Part shown: positions 44,602 to 55,292 of the stretch, in pieces
Position numbering within the stretch: the stretch's first letter is position 1
Layout: each line of letters begins with the position of its first letter
NCBI GenBank assembly: GCA_902363145.1
Contig: CABIZB010000003.1
Span: 360,268 to 424,267, forward strand
DNA length: 64,000 bases
Reading direction: 5' to 3'
Source: Oscillospiraceae bacterium
GTDB lineage: Bacteria > Bacillota > Clostridia > Oscillospirales > Ruminococcaceae
Translations under genes and position numbers: made by a program
Notes under the pieces: model-generated
Seen by the model: only the letters and a program-made list of their open reading frames with translations
Databases searched by the model: none
What the model was told of the DNA's origin: nothing

Positions 44602-45327
44602 ATGAAGATAAAACTGAGAAAGTACAGAACAGCAATATTCTCCGCCCTTGCGGTAATGGCGTCTGCGGCGATGATACACTACGCCATGGGGCAGATAGAC
44701 AGCGCCGTTTACACCAACACCGCCGAAAGCGACCCCAACGCCAGGGTCATCGTCCTTGACAGCGGCCACGGCGGCATGGACGGAGGCTGCTCCACTGCCG
44801 ACGGCGTGACCGAAAAGGGCATCAACCTGAGCATAATGCTGTCGGTGCGTGATATGTGCCGCCTTTACGGCTTTGACACCGCCGTCACCCGTGACAGGGA
44901 CATTTCCATTCACGACAGCGGCACCACGGGCATACGCAACCAGAAGGTCTCGGACATGGAAAACAGGCTGGAGCTTTTCAACAAATTTCCCAACGCAGTC
45001 TGCCTTTCCGTCCACCAGAACACCTACACCGACCCAAAATACAGCGGCGCACAGATGTTCTACTCCCCTGCCAATGCCGACAGCGAGAGGTTTGCTTCAA
45101 TACTGCAAAATCTGTTCGTGAAAAATCTCCAGCCCGACAATATGCGAGAAACAAAGCTGTGCGGCAAGGAGCTTTACCTGTGCTATTACTGCAATAATCC
45201 CGCCGTAATGGCTGAATGCGGCTTTCTTTCCAATCCCGACGAGGCCGCAAAGCTCACCGACCGTGACTATCAGCGGCAAGTGGCATATACCCTTTTTACG
45301 GGTCTCAACGAATTTATCTGCGGATAA
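44602..45327 (+). CDS. N-acetylmuramoyl-L-alanine amidase (Amidase_3, CwlD-like)
   Basis: 241 aa. An N-terminal signal or anchor (about 10-30) is followed by a zinc amidase domain: LDSGHGGMDGG with the first His ligand, the Glu in VTEKGINLSI, SVHQN with the second His ligand, and catalytic Glu in MAECGFLSN. The family cuts the bond between MurNAc and the stem peptide; CwlD relatives act in cortex muramic-lactam formation during sporulation. Whether this organism sporulates is not shown here. The ATG follows AAAGGACAGG set in a terminator-like hairpin. Confidence 0.92.
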   Translation: MKIKLRKYRTAIFSALAVMASAAMIHYAMGQIDSAVYTNTAESDPNARVIVLDSGHGGMDGGCSTADGVTEKGINLSIMLSVRDMCRLYGFDTAVTRDRDISIHDSGTTGIRNQKVSDMENRLELFNKFPNAVCLSVHQNTYTDPKYSGAQMFYSPANADSERFASILQNLFVKNLQPDNMRETKLCGKELYLCYYCNNPAVMAECGFLSNPDEAAKLTDRDYQRQVAYTLFTGLNEFICG

Positions 45328-45373
45328 AATCCAGCACTTTACAATGTCATTTTTCAAATCGCATAAAAAGCTG

Positions 45374-45402
45374 TTGACTTTTTCTTACAAATGTACTAAA
45401 AT
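45374..45402 (+). promoter_or_regulatory. Promoter of the surface protein gene at 45439
   Basis: TTGACT (45374-45379), 17 nt, TAAAAT (45397-45402), 37 nt before the start. Confidence 0.75.
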
Positions 45403-45438
45403 ATGTATGTATATATTTTAGGAAAGGAATATTTAAAA

Positions 45439-46338
45439 ATGAAGAAACTTTTCAAGACAATGTCCGCTGCCGCAGTGGGTATCCTCTCCTGCGCAATACT
45501 GGCTGCCACCGCTTATGCGGAAGATTATACGTTTGATGTTTCGGGCGCTTCCGAATCAGGCGGAAAATGGGGTCAGTCCTTTATCTGCTACACCGCTTTG
45601 GGAAACGAGGAGTACAGCGAGAACTTCAACCCCATGTGGATGACCTCCGATTCTGAAGTCATCGTTGATTATACATACACGGGCGAAGCAAACGGATCTC
45701 CCGTTGAGCTTATCTGGCAGACATGGGGCGACGGTCCAGTAAAGCCTAACCCCGATGTTACCAAGGACTGGAACAAGATAGCTCCCTATGAGTACACCGA
45801 CACTGAGGCAAAGTTCTCATTCAGCGATATCGCAGCATCATACGGCTCGGATAATTTCGACACCGTTTATGCCATTTGCGTGGGCGATACAGGCGTAAAC
45901 CTTACCGTTACAGGCATGAAGGTAACAAACTGCAATATCACCGCTCCCGTTCAGACTGAGGAGACTGCTGCCGAGGCTGAAACAGAAGCTCAGACCGAGG
46001 AAGCAACCGAAGCTGAGACCGAAGCCGAAACTCAGGAAGAGGACGAGGCTGAGATCGAAGAAGCTGCAGTCGAGGAAGAGAACGAGGCCGAAACTGAGGA
46101 AACTACCGAGACAGAGGCAACCACAGCTGCCGAAACCACTGTCAAGGAGACCACAGCAGAGGAGACCTCCGCTACCGAGCTTACCCGACCCAATGCGGCA
46201 GAGATCGCAGCAAACGCACCCAATGGCGACAGCATAGCTCCCATCATTATCATAATCGTGGTAGTTGTTGTAGTTGCAGCTGCGGCTATAGTTATCATTA
46301 TCATGATGATAAAGAAGAATAAGGGCAAATATTATTGA
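45439..46338 (+). CDS. Secreted, C-terminally membrane-anchored protein with carbohydrate-binding-like domain
   Basis: 299 aa from ATG at 45439 (AGGAAAGG upstream). A signal peptide (to about 26, AYA-ED), then a beta-rich domain (27-160) with GGKWGQSFICYTAL, EVIVDYTYTG and VELIWQTWGDGP that resembles carbohydrate-binding modules seen on Ruminococcus cell-surface proteins. A long Glu/Thr/Ala-rich linker (about 165-255) is followed by one membrane helix (about 268-292) and KKNKGKYY. The anchor style is the same as in the GH59-like enzyme at 55293. The ligand is unknown; naming it a carbohydrate-binding module is a judgement from pattern. Confidence 0.75.
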   Translation: MKKLFKTMSAAAVGILSCAILAATAYAEDYTFDVSGASESGGKWGQSFICYTALGNEEYSENFNPMWMTSDSEVIVDYTYTGEANGSPVELIWQTWGDGPVKPNPDVTKDWNKIAPYEYTDTEAKFSFSDIAASYGSDNFDTVYAICVGDTGVNLTVTGMKVTNCNITAPVQTEETAAEAETEAQTEEATEAETEAETQEEDEAEIEEAAVEEENEAETEETTETEATTAAETTVKETTAEETSATELTRPNAAEIAANAPNGDSIAPIIIIIVVVVVVAAAAIVIIIMMIKKNKGKYY

Positions 46339-46351
46339 TATTACCAATCCC

Positions 46352-46382
46352 GGCTGCCGAAGCAATTTCGGCAGCCTTTTTC
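46352..46382 (+). terminator. Terminator of the surface protein gene
   Basis: Perfect 10-bp stem (GGCTGCCGAA/TTCGGCAGCC), 5-nt loop, TTTTT tail. Confidence 0.9.
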
Positions 46383-46407
46383 ATATCACAGAGCACAAAT
46401 TGATTTA

Positions 46408-46451
46408 ATACTAATCTTCAATCAACCTATAGAACGATTGAAGATTAGTAT
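46408..46451. repeat. ATACTAA/TTAGTAT palindromic repeat, copy 3
   Basis: Two perfect 16-bp arms (ATACTAATCTTCAATC and complement) around AACCTATAGAAC. It is the cleanest copy of the family and stands alone between two genes, after the terminator of the first. Confidence 0.85.
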
Positions 46452-46634
46452 AAAGCAGCGCAGAAAAATGTAATGGTTTTCACCAATTTTTCTGTGAAAA
46501 ACAACTACTTTTCGGCAATATCAACAAAAAATATCGTTTAGTCTGCATATAGCATTATAAGACGGGTATGTGATAAAATAATTATAGCAAATATTGCGAT
46601 AACGTCGGATAAATTTGAAAAGGATGGTTTTTTT

Positions 46635-47882
46635 ATGTTATCGGACAGCGGTAAATTCAATATAGCAGCAGCACAGTCAGGCGGTCCCACAGCTGCTATC
46701 AACGCTTCATTGGCAGGCGTTTTCAGAAGAGCGGCACAATGTCCCGAAATAGGCAGGATATACGGCTCCATCAACGGTATCGAGGGAATGATAAACGGCG
46801 ACCTTGTTCCTCTCGACAGCATACTTACATCTGATTATGATGTGGAGCTTATGAAAAAGACCCCCTCCACAGTCCTCGGCTCATGCCGCTATAAGCTGGC
46901 TGAATATGACCCCAAGGACAGCAAGACCGAAGCCGAATATATGAAGATCATCGAGACCTTCAAGGAATATGACATAAAGGCATTTTTCTATATCGGCGGC
47001 AATGACTCCATGGACACCGTTTTAAAGCTTGACCGCTACTGCAAGGCAGTGGGCTGCGACGTAAAGATAATCGGCGTGCCCAAGACCATCGACAATGACC
47101 TGCCCGGAACAGACCATACCCCCGGCTTCGGCTCCGCCGCAAAGTACGTTGCCACCACTCTCCAGGAGATAATCCGTGACAGCCGTGTTTACAGTATCCA
47201 GTCCATCACCATCGTTGAGATAATGGGCAGAAACGCAGGCTGGCTCACCGCTTCCTCCTGCGTACTCAGAGCCAACGGAGAGCCTGCTCCCCACCTTATC
47301 TATGTTCCCGAAGCCTTCCCCAACGGCTTTGATATGGAAGAATTTCTCGCTGATGTGGGCAGAATGATGAAGCGCTACAGGGCTGTTATCATCGCCGTTT
47401 CCGAGGGCATCGTGCCCAATGAAAGACAGTATGTGAAAACAGGTGCGGACGCATTCGGTCATACGGACAATTCGGGCGTTGCCAAGTATCTTGAGCACCG
47501 CTGCGCAGAGCGTTTCGGCTGCAAGGTACGTTCCATTGAGCTGAACGTTATGCAAAGATGCAGCGCACACATTGCCTCCCTTACCGACCTGAACGAAGCC
47601 GAGCAGATAGGTGCAGCCGCTGTGGAATGTGCCCTTAACGGCAACAGCGGCAGAATGATGGGCTTCCGCAGGATAAGCAGCGAGCCTTACCGCATCGAGA
47701 TAGTTTCCTTTGACGTAAGCGAAACCGCAAACAAGGAAAAATATTTCCCCGCAAACTGGATATCCGCCGACAAGAGCGATGTTACCACCGACGCTCTCAA
47801 CTACTTCCTGCCCCTTATCCAGGGCGAGGTACAGACCGAGTACAGAAACGGCATACCTGTTCATTTCAGACTTAATCAGTAA
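46635..47882 (+). CDS. pfp: 6-phosphofructokinase, pyrophosphate-dependent type
   Basis: 415 aa. Phosphofructokinase with AAAQSGGPTAAIN, YIGGNDSMDT, PKTIDNDLPGTDHTPGFGSA, here as PKTIDNDL and TPGFGSA, and MGRNAGWLTA. The Asp in GGND (Gly in ATP enzymes) and the Lys in PKTIDND are the markers of PPi-dependent enzymes, which phosphorylate fructose 6-phosphate reversibly using pyrophosphate and save ATP in anaerobes. GAAAAGGATGG lies upstream of the ATG. It is followed by a hairpin and a SOD-like gene. Confidence 0.92.
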   Translation: MLSDSGKFNIAAAQSGGPTAAINASLAGVFRRAAQCPEIGRIYGSINGIEGMINGDLVPLDSILTSDYDVELMKKTPSTVLGSCRYKLAEYDPKDSKTEAEYMKIIETFKEYDIKAFFYIGGNDSMDTVLKLDRYCKAVGCDVKIIGVPKTIDNDLPGTDHTPGFGSAAKYVATTLQEIIRDSRVYSIQSITIVEIMGRNAGWLTASSCVLRANGEPAPHLIYVPEAFPNGFDMEEFLADVGRMMKRYRAVIIAVSEGIVPNERQYVKTGADAFGHTDNSGVAKYLEHRCAERFGCKVRSIELNVMQRCSAHIASLTDLNEAEQIGAAAVECALNGNSGRMMGFRRISSEPYRIEIVSFDVSETANKEKYFPANWISADKSDVTTDALNYFLPLIQGEVQTEYRNGIPVHFRLNQ

Positions 47883-47897
47883 ATTTCAATGTAATAA

Positions 47898-47943
47898 TAA
47901 AATCGCCCCCTGCTGCATATTTATGGCAACAGGAGGCGATTTT
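47898..47943 (+). terminator. Terminator of pfp that contains the SOD gene's ribosome site
   Basis: AAAATCGCC-CCCTG and CAG-GAGGCGATTTT arms with further TGCTGC/GGCAAC pairing make the stem, and six T follow. AGGAGG (47931-47936), the ribosome site of the gene starting at 47946, is inside the 3' arm, so the stem would hide it when formed. Confidence 0.75.
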
Positions 47944-47945
47944 TT

Positions 47946-48410
47946 ATGTATAACACTTCTTATCAGGCAGCAAGCGCAGTGATAACAGGCTCGGAGAAAT
48001 ATCCAGATATCAGAGGGCTTGCGGTGTTCGTTCCCACGGAGCTTGGGACAATGGTATCTGTCTCGGTTTACGGGCTGCCCAAGTCGGAGGGCGAGTGCCA
48101 ATGCGGCGTTTTCGCAATGCACATTCACGAAGGCATGACCTGCACAGGCAATGCGGAAGACCCCTTTGCAGATGTCAAGGGGCATTACAACCCCAACGGC
48201 TGTCTTCACCCCTGCCACAAGGGCGATATGCCGCCGCTTTTTGCCGATAACGGCACGGCATATTTTGCTTTCATCACCACACGCTTTACCTCGGAGGACG
48301 TTATCGGGCACACAATAATCATTCACAGGAATTTTGACGACCTGCACACCCAGCCCTCGGGCAATTCAGGGGAGAAAATAGCCTGCGGAGAAATTATGCC
48401 AATCTTATAA
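47946..48410 (+). CDS. Cu/Zn superoxide dismutase-like protein (SodC fold), cytoplasmic
   Basis: 154 aa. Recognisable Cu/Zn-SOD end half: FAMHIHEGMTC (two Cu ligands), DVKGHYNPNG with bridging His, HPCHKGDMPPLFADNG with Zn ligands His and Asp, and a late IIIHRNFDDLHTQPSGNSG with the last Cu His and the electrostatic-loop DLHTQPSGN. Metal ligands appear complete. There is no signal peptide, unlike most bacterial SodC, and the N-terminal strands are short. Activity is likely but unproved. It overlaps the convergent GNAT gene by 6 nt. Confidence 0.85.
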   Translation: MYNTSYQAASAVITGSEKYPDIRGLAVFVPTELGTMVSVSVYGLPKSEGECQCGVFAMHIHEGMTCTGNAEDPFADVKGHYNPNGCLHPCHKGDMPPLFADNGTAYFAFITTRFTSEDVIGHTIIIHRNFDDLHTQPSGNSGEKIACGEIMPIL

Positions 48411-49163
48411 TTCAGTCGAAGTCATCTCGCACCATGCGGGGCGATAGCCGCACTTTGCGGCAATGCGCTGGGAAATGATATTTCCGCTCCATGTGCCGTA
48501 GTATGGCACATATCCGCTCCTCAGCACCTCGGCGGTGCAGGAAGCAACAAGAGCCGCTCCCACGCCCATTCCACGGAACTCGGGCAGAACGTCAATGCCT
48601 ATCTGCGCCATGGTGGGGCTGTCCGATGATGCCCCCGCCATGCCCATGATGCTCCTGCCGTTAAAGGCGCAGACGGCAATGATATCACGCCGCTCCCCCT
48701 CGGTGCGGTACAGCAGGGCATTGTCAAAGCCCTTGTATTCAAAAAGCTCGGCAATGTTATTTTCATCGAACACCCTCAGAGTAAAGCCCTCACTCCTTAC
48801 CGCAGGGCGGTATGGCACAGCAGGGACATAATACTGATTGAGCAGCCCGATGCAGCAGCCGTGACTGAAAAGCTCACGGTTCAGCGCCGACATTACGGAA
48901 GCGGTGAATATCTCCGTTCCCGCTGTGTTTTTAGCCAGCACCCTTGTGTATTCGGCAATATCGGCGCTTGCGCATATAACAGTGCCCATGCCCATGGTAG
49001 CCGCACGAAAAAAAGGCGGCTCATCGGAAAATACACGCCTGCCCCTGCGAATCGCAGGCACAGTGACAGTGTTTTCATTTTTAAAAAAGTCCTGCGGGGT
49101 GCAGCTGAAATCAAGACTCAGCTGTTTTGCCGCCGCCAGTTCCATATCGTTTCGTATTATCAA
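48405..49163 (-). CDS. GNAT family N-acetyltransferase
   Basis: 252 aa. The N-terminal half is non-catalytic; the GNAT core is at about 125-245, with MAQIGIDVLPEFRGMGVGAALV (cited as IGIDVLPEF and RGMGVGAAL, the acetyl-CoA loop) and a C-terminal YYGTWSGNIISQRIAAKCGY. The acceptor is unknown. A TTG at 49163 and an ATG at 49145 are both possible starts, neither with a strong ribosome site. It converges on the SOD-like gene. Confidence 0.82.
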   Translation of the reverse strand: MIIRNDMELAAAKQLSLDFSCTPQDFFKNENTVTVPAIRRGRRVFSDEPPFFRAATMGMGTVICASADIAEYTRVLAKNTAGTEIFTASVMSALNRELFSHGCCIGLLNQYYVPAVPYRPAVRSEGFTLRVFDENNIAELFEYKGFDNALLYRTEGERRDIIAVCAFNGRSIMGMAGASSDSPTMAQIGIDVLPEFRGMGVGAALVASCTAEVLRSGYVPYYGTWSGNIISQRIAAKCGYRPAWCEMTSTEL

Positions 49164-49225
49164 AGTTTATCACCGTAATTATTTTACCACACAGTACAGG
49201 CAAAAATCAAGGGTATAGTTATATT

Positions 49226-50032
49226 TTATGCGTTTCTGAAATCCGTGGGCGTCATTCCCTCGTAGCGTTTGAAAAGCTTGCAGAAATAACTTTCCGACCC
49301 AAAGCCCACTTCCTCAGATATCTCTTCAATGCTTTTGTCCGTGCCCATAAGCAGCGCCTTGGCCTCCTGGATACGCCGCTTTGCCGCATATTCCATGGGG
49401 CGCATATTCAGCGTGTTCCTGAAAAGCAGGCACAAATGCTGCTTTGATACTCCCGCTGCGCCGCAAAGGTCGTCCATGGTTATGGGCGACGCATAATTGT
49501 AATTGATGTGATCCACCGCTTTCATCAGCGCAGGAGACACGGAAAGAGAGGTATCCTCTGCGGAGATAAGGCGGTAAAACTCGATAAGAAAATCGTACAA
49601 ATAACCCGATGCCCTGTAATTGCCGAAAAGGCTGTCCGCTCTTATGGCATCGTGCATTTTCCTGAAAATATGCTCCAGCATTTTAACATTTCCAAAGCTG
49701 CACACTCTCGGCTCGGCAAGTCCGAACTGCCTGAGCATATCGTCAATGCCATAGCCCGACGGCACTACCCAGTGGATATCCCACACATCTTCCTCAGCGT
49801 AATATTCATGGGGATAGTTTGCAGGCATGAATACAGCGGTGTTGGGCGGAATGTGAGTTTTTCGCCCGTCGCATATAAGCGTTCCGCTGCCCTTTGTGCA
49901 GTAAAGTATCTGATGATGTGGATATCCCTCGGGGCGGATAATATGATCCTGGCAATGCTGCTGACCCATATTCACAAGATAAACAGGCAGCTGTTTTTCA
50001 CTGCGTATGATAGGATAGTCACAGAAGAACAA
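49226..50032 (-). CDS. AraC family transcriptional regulator, divergent from lacZ
   Basis: 268 aa. An N-terminal cupin-like sensing domain (PEGYPHHQILYCTKGSGTL, shown as GYPHHQILYCTKGSG, then PANYPHEYYA) and two C-terminal helix-turn-helix motifs (ITMDDLCGAAGVSKQHLCLLF, SIEEISEEVGFGSESYFCKLF; cited by LCGAAGVSKQH and EEVGFGSESYF). TTG at 50032 follows GGAG at 9 nt; a GTG at 50041 is an alternative. It faces lacZ across 113 nt that hold an inverted repeat, so it is the likely regulator of lacZ, responding to a sugar. Confidence 0.88.
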   Translation of the reverse strand: MFFCDYPIIRSEKQLPVYLVNMGQQHCQDHIIRPEGYPHHQILYCTKGSGTLICDGRKTHIPPNTAVFMPANYPHEYYAEEDVWDIHWVVPSGYGIDDMLRQFGLAEPRVCSFGNVKMLEHIFRKMHDAIRADSLFGNYRASGYLYDFLIEFYRLISAEDTSLSVSPALMKAVDHINYNYASPITMDDLCGAAGVSKQHLCLLFRNTLNMRPMEYAAKRRIQEAKALLMGTDKSIEEISEEVGFGSESYFCKLFKRYEGMTPTDFRNA

Positions 50033-50078
50033 AAAAATCACTCTCCATATTCATATTGTTATAAATTCATAATATCAT

Positions 50079-50110
50079 CTATTGACTTGCCTGTCAATAG
50101 GTGTTACAAT
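50079..50110 (+). promoter_or_regulatory. lacZ promoter with overlapping inverted repeat (candidate operator)
   Basis: TTGACT (50082-50087), 17 nt, TACAAT (50105-50110). The -35 sits in an inverted repeat CTATTGAC-6 nt-GTCAATAG (50079-50100), a possible site for the divergent AraC regulator. Confidence 0.65.
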
Positions 50111-50127
50111 ACATTCAACGAATATGA

Positions 50128-53144
<3,017 letters not shown>

Positions 53145-53145
<1 letters not shown>

Positions 53146-53246
53146 TACTAATCCCCAATAAAACTACAGACAAAAAATCATCGCATAATCCATATATGCA
53201 GGATTATGCTTGATTTTTTGTGTAGTTTTTAATTGGTGCTTAGTAT
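53145..53246. repeat. ATACTAA/TTAGTAT palindromic repeat, copy 4 (long form)
   Basis: 102 bp with arms of about 46 bp: ATACTAATCCCCAATAAAACTA... paired with its near-complement ending TTAGTAT, centre ATATATGCA. Its first base is the last base of the lacZ stop codon. The inner part (AAAAAATCA...GCATAATCC) is absent from shorter copies. Confidence 0.88.
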
Positions 53247-53250
53247 AAAA

Positions 53251-53286
53251 AAATCTCCCGCTTCTCGATTGAGGGGGAGATTTTTT
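53251..53286 (+). terminator. Terminator of lacZ
   Basis: AAATCTCCC and GGGAGATTT arms followed by TTT, directly after the palindromic repeat. Confidence 0.8.
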
Positions 53287-53320
53287 ACTTTATAGGTAAA
53301 ATTACAGAGTGCGGGCAAGT

Positions 53321-53359
53321 CAAAAACAAAACGGCTCAGATTATTTATCCAAGCCGTTT
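53321..53359 (-). terminator. Terminator of tRNA-Ser
   Basis: AAACGGCT and AGCCGTTT arms with a 15-nt loop, then TGTTTTTG on the minus strand, 5 nt beyond the encoded CCA. Confidence 0.8.
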
Positions 53360-53363
53360 ATTC

Positions 53364-53452
53364 TGGCGGAGACGGAGGGATTCGAACCCTCGTCCCTCAG
53401 GGGGCATCATGATTTCGAGTCATGTCCGTTATGACCACTTCGATACGTCTCC
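53364..53452 (-). tRNA. tRNA-Ser (anticodon CGA)
   Basis: On the minus strand the acceptor GGAGACG pairs with CGTCTCC, discriminator G, and CCA is encoded. The anticodon stem CATGA/TCATG holds the loop CTCGAAA with anticodon CGA (codon UCG). A variable arm (GATGCCCCCTGAGGGAC) makes it a class II tRNA of 89 nt with CCA, and the T loop is GGTTCGAATCC. Confidence 0.95.
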
Positions 53453-53576
53453 GTGTGACTGTAATATTATATCACACCCGATGAAAAATTGCAATACCTT
53501 TTTTGAAAAAATCCCGAATGCTCATTTCATCAGGCGCAAAATCGCAGAATATTCACCGCCAAAGCATCACATTGCC

Positions 53577-53605
53577 TTGAATAGCAAAGATTTATGATGT
53601 ATAAT
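53577..53605 (+). promoter_or_regulatory. Promoter of the GH3 remnant
   Basis: TTGAAT (53577-53582), 17 nt, TATAAT (53600-53605), 40 nt before the ATG at 53645. Confidence 0.7.
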
Positions 53606-53644
53606 ATCAGTATGATCCCAGCGATATTCCGAAAGGTTGATAAT

Positions 53645-54182
53645 ATGGAAAAATATCTTGATGAAACTCTCAGCGTGCAGGAACATGCGGAAGCGCTGAC
53701 AGATGCCATGACCGTTGAAGAGCAAGCAAGCCAGCTCAGATACGATGCTCCCGAGATAAAAAGGCTGGGCATTCCCGCCTATAACTGGTGGAACGAGGGA
53801 CTTCACGGACTTGCCCGCTCAGGCACAGCCACCATGTTCCCCCAGGCGATCGGACTTGCCGCCATGTTTGACACAAAGCTTGTGGAAAAGGCAGGCGAGA
53901 TAACCTCCGAGGAGACCCGAGCAAAATACGCTCAGTACGCAAAGCACGGCGACAGAGATATTTACAAGGGTCTTACCATCTGAGCGCATAAAGCTCAGGG
54001 CAGGCGAAAGCAGGAGCGTGACCGTTTCCATTCCCGAAAGGGCGTTCACCTCGGTAGATGAAAGCGGCACAAGAAAGCGCTTTTCCGACAGCTTTACGCT
54101 GTATGCAGGCACTCACCAGCCAGATAAGCTGAGCGCAGTTCTCAGCAGTACAGAGTGTGCGGTGACTGAGATAAAATTCTGA
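53645..54182 (+). pseudogene. GH3 glycosidase with large internal deletion
   Basis: The first 112 codons match the N-terminal end of GH3 beta-glucosidases or xylosidases: ALTDAMTVEEQASQL, YNWWNEGLHGLARSGTATMFPQ (as YNWWNEGLHG) and RDIYKGLTI, which should continue FWSPNIN. Instead a stop occurs at 53981. Directly after, in another frame (53982-54182), comes the family's C-terminal fibronectin-like end: ESRSVTVSIPERAF, SDSFTLYAGT, then CAVTEIKF and a stop. About 500 residues including both catalytic acids are missing. The promoter, ribosome site and terminator are intact, so it may still be transcribed. Confidence 0.88.
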
Positions 54183-54193
54183 TATAATACAAT

Positions 54194-54240
54194 AGCTGCT
54201 GCATTTTATGAAATGTTATAAAATGCAGCAGCTGTTTTTA
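54194..54240 (+). terminator. Terminator of the GH3 remnant
   Basis: Perfect 16-bp stem (AGCTGCTGCATTTTAT and complement) with an 8-nt loop and GTTTTTATC tail. Confidence 0.9.
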
Positions 54241-54242
54241 TC

Positions 54243-54271
54243 TTGCCTGCTCATCATAATTATAGTATAAT
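54243..54271 (+). promoter_or_regulatory. Promoter of the AraC regulator at 54303
   Basis: TTGCCT (54243-54248), 17 nt, TATAAT (54266-54271). Confidence 0.65.
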
Positions 54272-54302
54272 AATATAAAAACAATGCAAAAGGAGGCATC
54301 AT

Positions 54303-55127
54303 ATGACTCAGGCAGTATATCCCGTTATAGGCAGGCAGGACAGGCTGCCCTTTTATCTTACAGGCATAGGAATATCCGACCCCGAGTACCGTGTGGCAAG
54401 GGAAAAGGGACTTGTCTCCCACCAGTTTTTGTTCACATCATCGGGGGCAGGTGTGCTTACGGTCGATGACAAAAAATACATACTCCGTGCAGGCTCGGTA
54501 TTCTACATCGCCCCCGCAAAGCCCCACGAATATCACCCTCTTGCGGGAGAATGGGTCACAAACTGGCTGGTGTTCCGAGGTGAGCACGCAGGCGAGCTTA
54601 TGGAAGCCATGGGCTTTCAGGGCTTTGCTTACTCCGAGCATTTTGACGAGGACAAATGCGGCAGGATATTCAGCAGGATATTTTCCGCTGCGGCTGACCC
54701 CGTAAACGGCGGCGAAAATTCCTCCGCACTTTTATATGAATATATCCTTGCCATGCGAAGCTCCATGTTCTCCCGTGATGAGGAAAAGCGGTCGGGAAAT
54801 GACATATCCTCCCTGGCGGTAAGGTACATCGACAGCAATTATGCGGAGGATATCCGTGCGGAAACCCTTGCGGCACTGTCGGGAGTGTCCGTCCAGCACT
54901 TCTGCCGTGTGTTCAGGGCGGAGACCTCTATGCGGCCGCTGGAATATCTTGCAAGGCGGCGGATATCGGAAGCCAAGTCCCTGCTTGTGAACACCGACCG
55001 TGAGATAGGCGACATCGGCAAAGCTGTGGGCTATGAGGACAGGAACTATTTCAGCATAGTTTTCCGCAGGATAGAGGGCGTTTCCCCCAGAGAGTACAGG
55101 CGTTCAAGGGGCACGGTACTGATGTGA
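54303..55127 (+). CDS. AraC family transcriptional regulator upstream of the GH59-like gene
   Basis: 274 aa. An N-terminal cupin-type effector domain (HQFLFTSSGAGVLTVDD, shown as SSGAGVLTVDD, and PAKPHEYHPL) precedes a C-terminal double helix-turn-helix (AETLAALSGVSVQHFCRVF, DIGKAVGYEDRNYFSIVF, and SPREYRR). AAAGGAGG precedes the ATG. The same cupin-plus-HTH build as the lacZ regulator suggests it answers a sugar and controls the glycosidase and MATE genes behind it. Confidence 0.9.
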   Translation: MTQAVYPVIGRQDRLPFYLTGIGISDPEYRVAREKGLVSHQFLFTSSGAGVLTVDDKKYILRAGSVFYIAPAKPHEYHPLAGEWVTNWLVFRGEHAGELMEAMGFQGFAYSEHFDEDKCGRIFSRIFSAAADPVNGGENSSALLYEYILAMRSSMFSRDEEKRSGNDISSLAVRYIDSNYAEDIRAETLAALSGVSVQHFCRVFRAETSMRPLEYLARRRISEAKSLLVNTDREIGDIGKAVGYEDRNYFSIVFRRIEGVSPREYRRSRGTVLM

Positions 55128-55162
55128 TGCTAAAATCGTAATAATATGCAAAATATTTCAGA

Positions 55163-55191
55163 TTGACGTACAGGCACAAAGGCGCTATAAT
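55163..55191 (+). promoter_or_regulatory. Promoter of the GH59-like gene
   Basis: TTGACG (55163-55168), 17 nt, TATAAT (55186-55191), about 100 nt before the start; the leader could hold a regulator site. Confidence 0.75.
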
Positions 55192-55292
55192 TATTTACAG
55201 GAAAAGGATAATTGTGCACGGTCCTCTTTTTCATGAATAAGCATTTTATTATAATAATCTTATAAATGCTCATAATGAGGGGAGAAATTTCT

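Noticed and set aside
45950..46190. DNA repeat array in the surface protein gene
   Set aside because: The repetition is codon-level low complexity of a Glu/Thr/Ala linker, not a DNA element.
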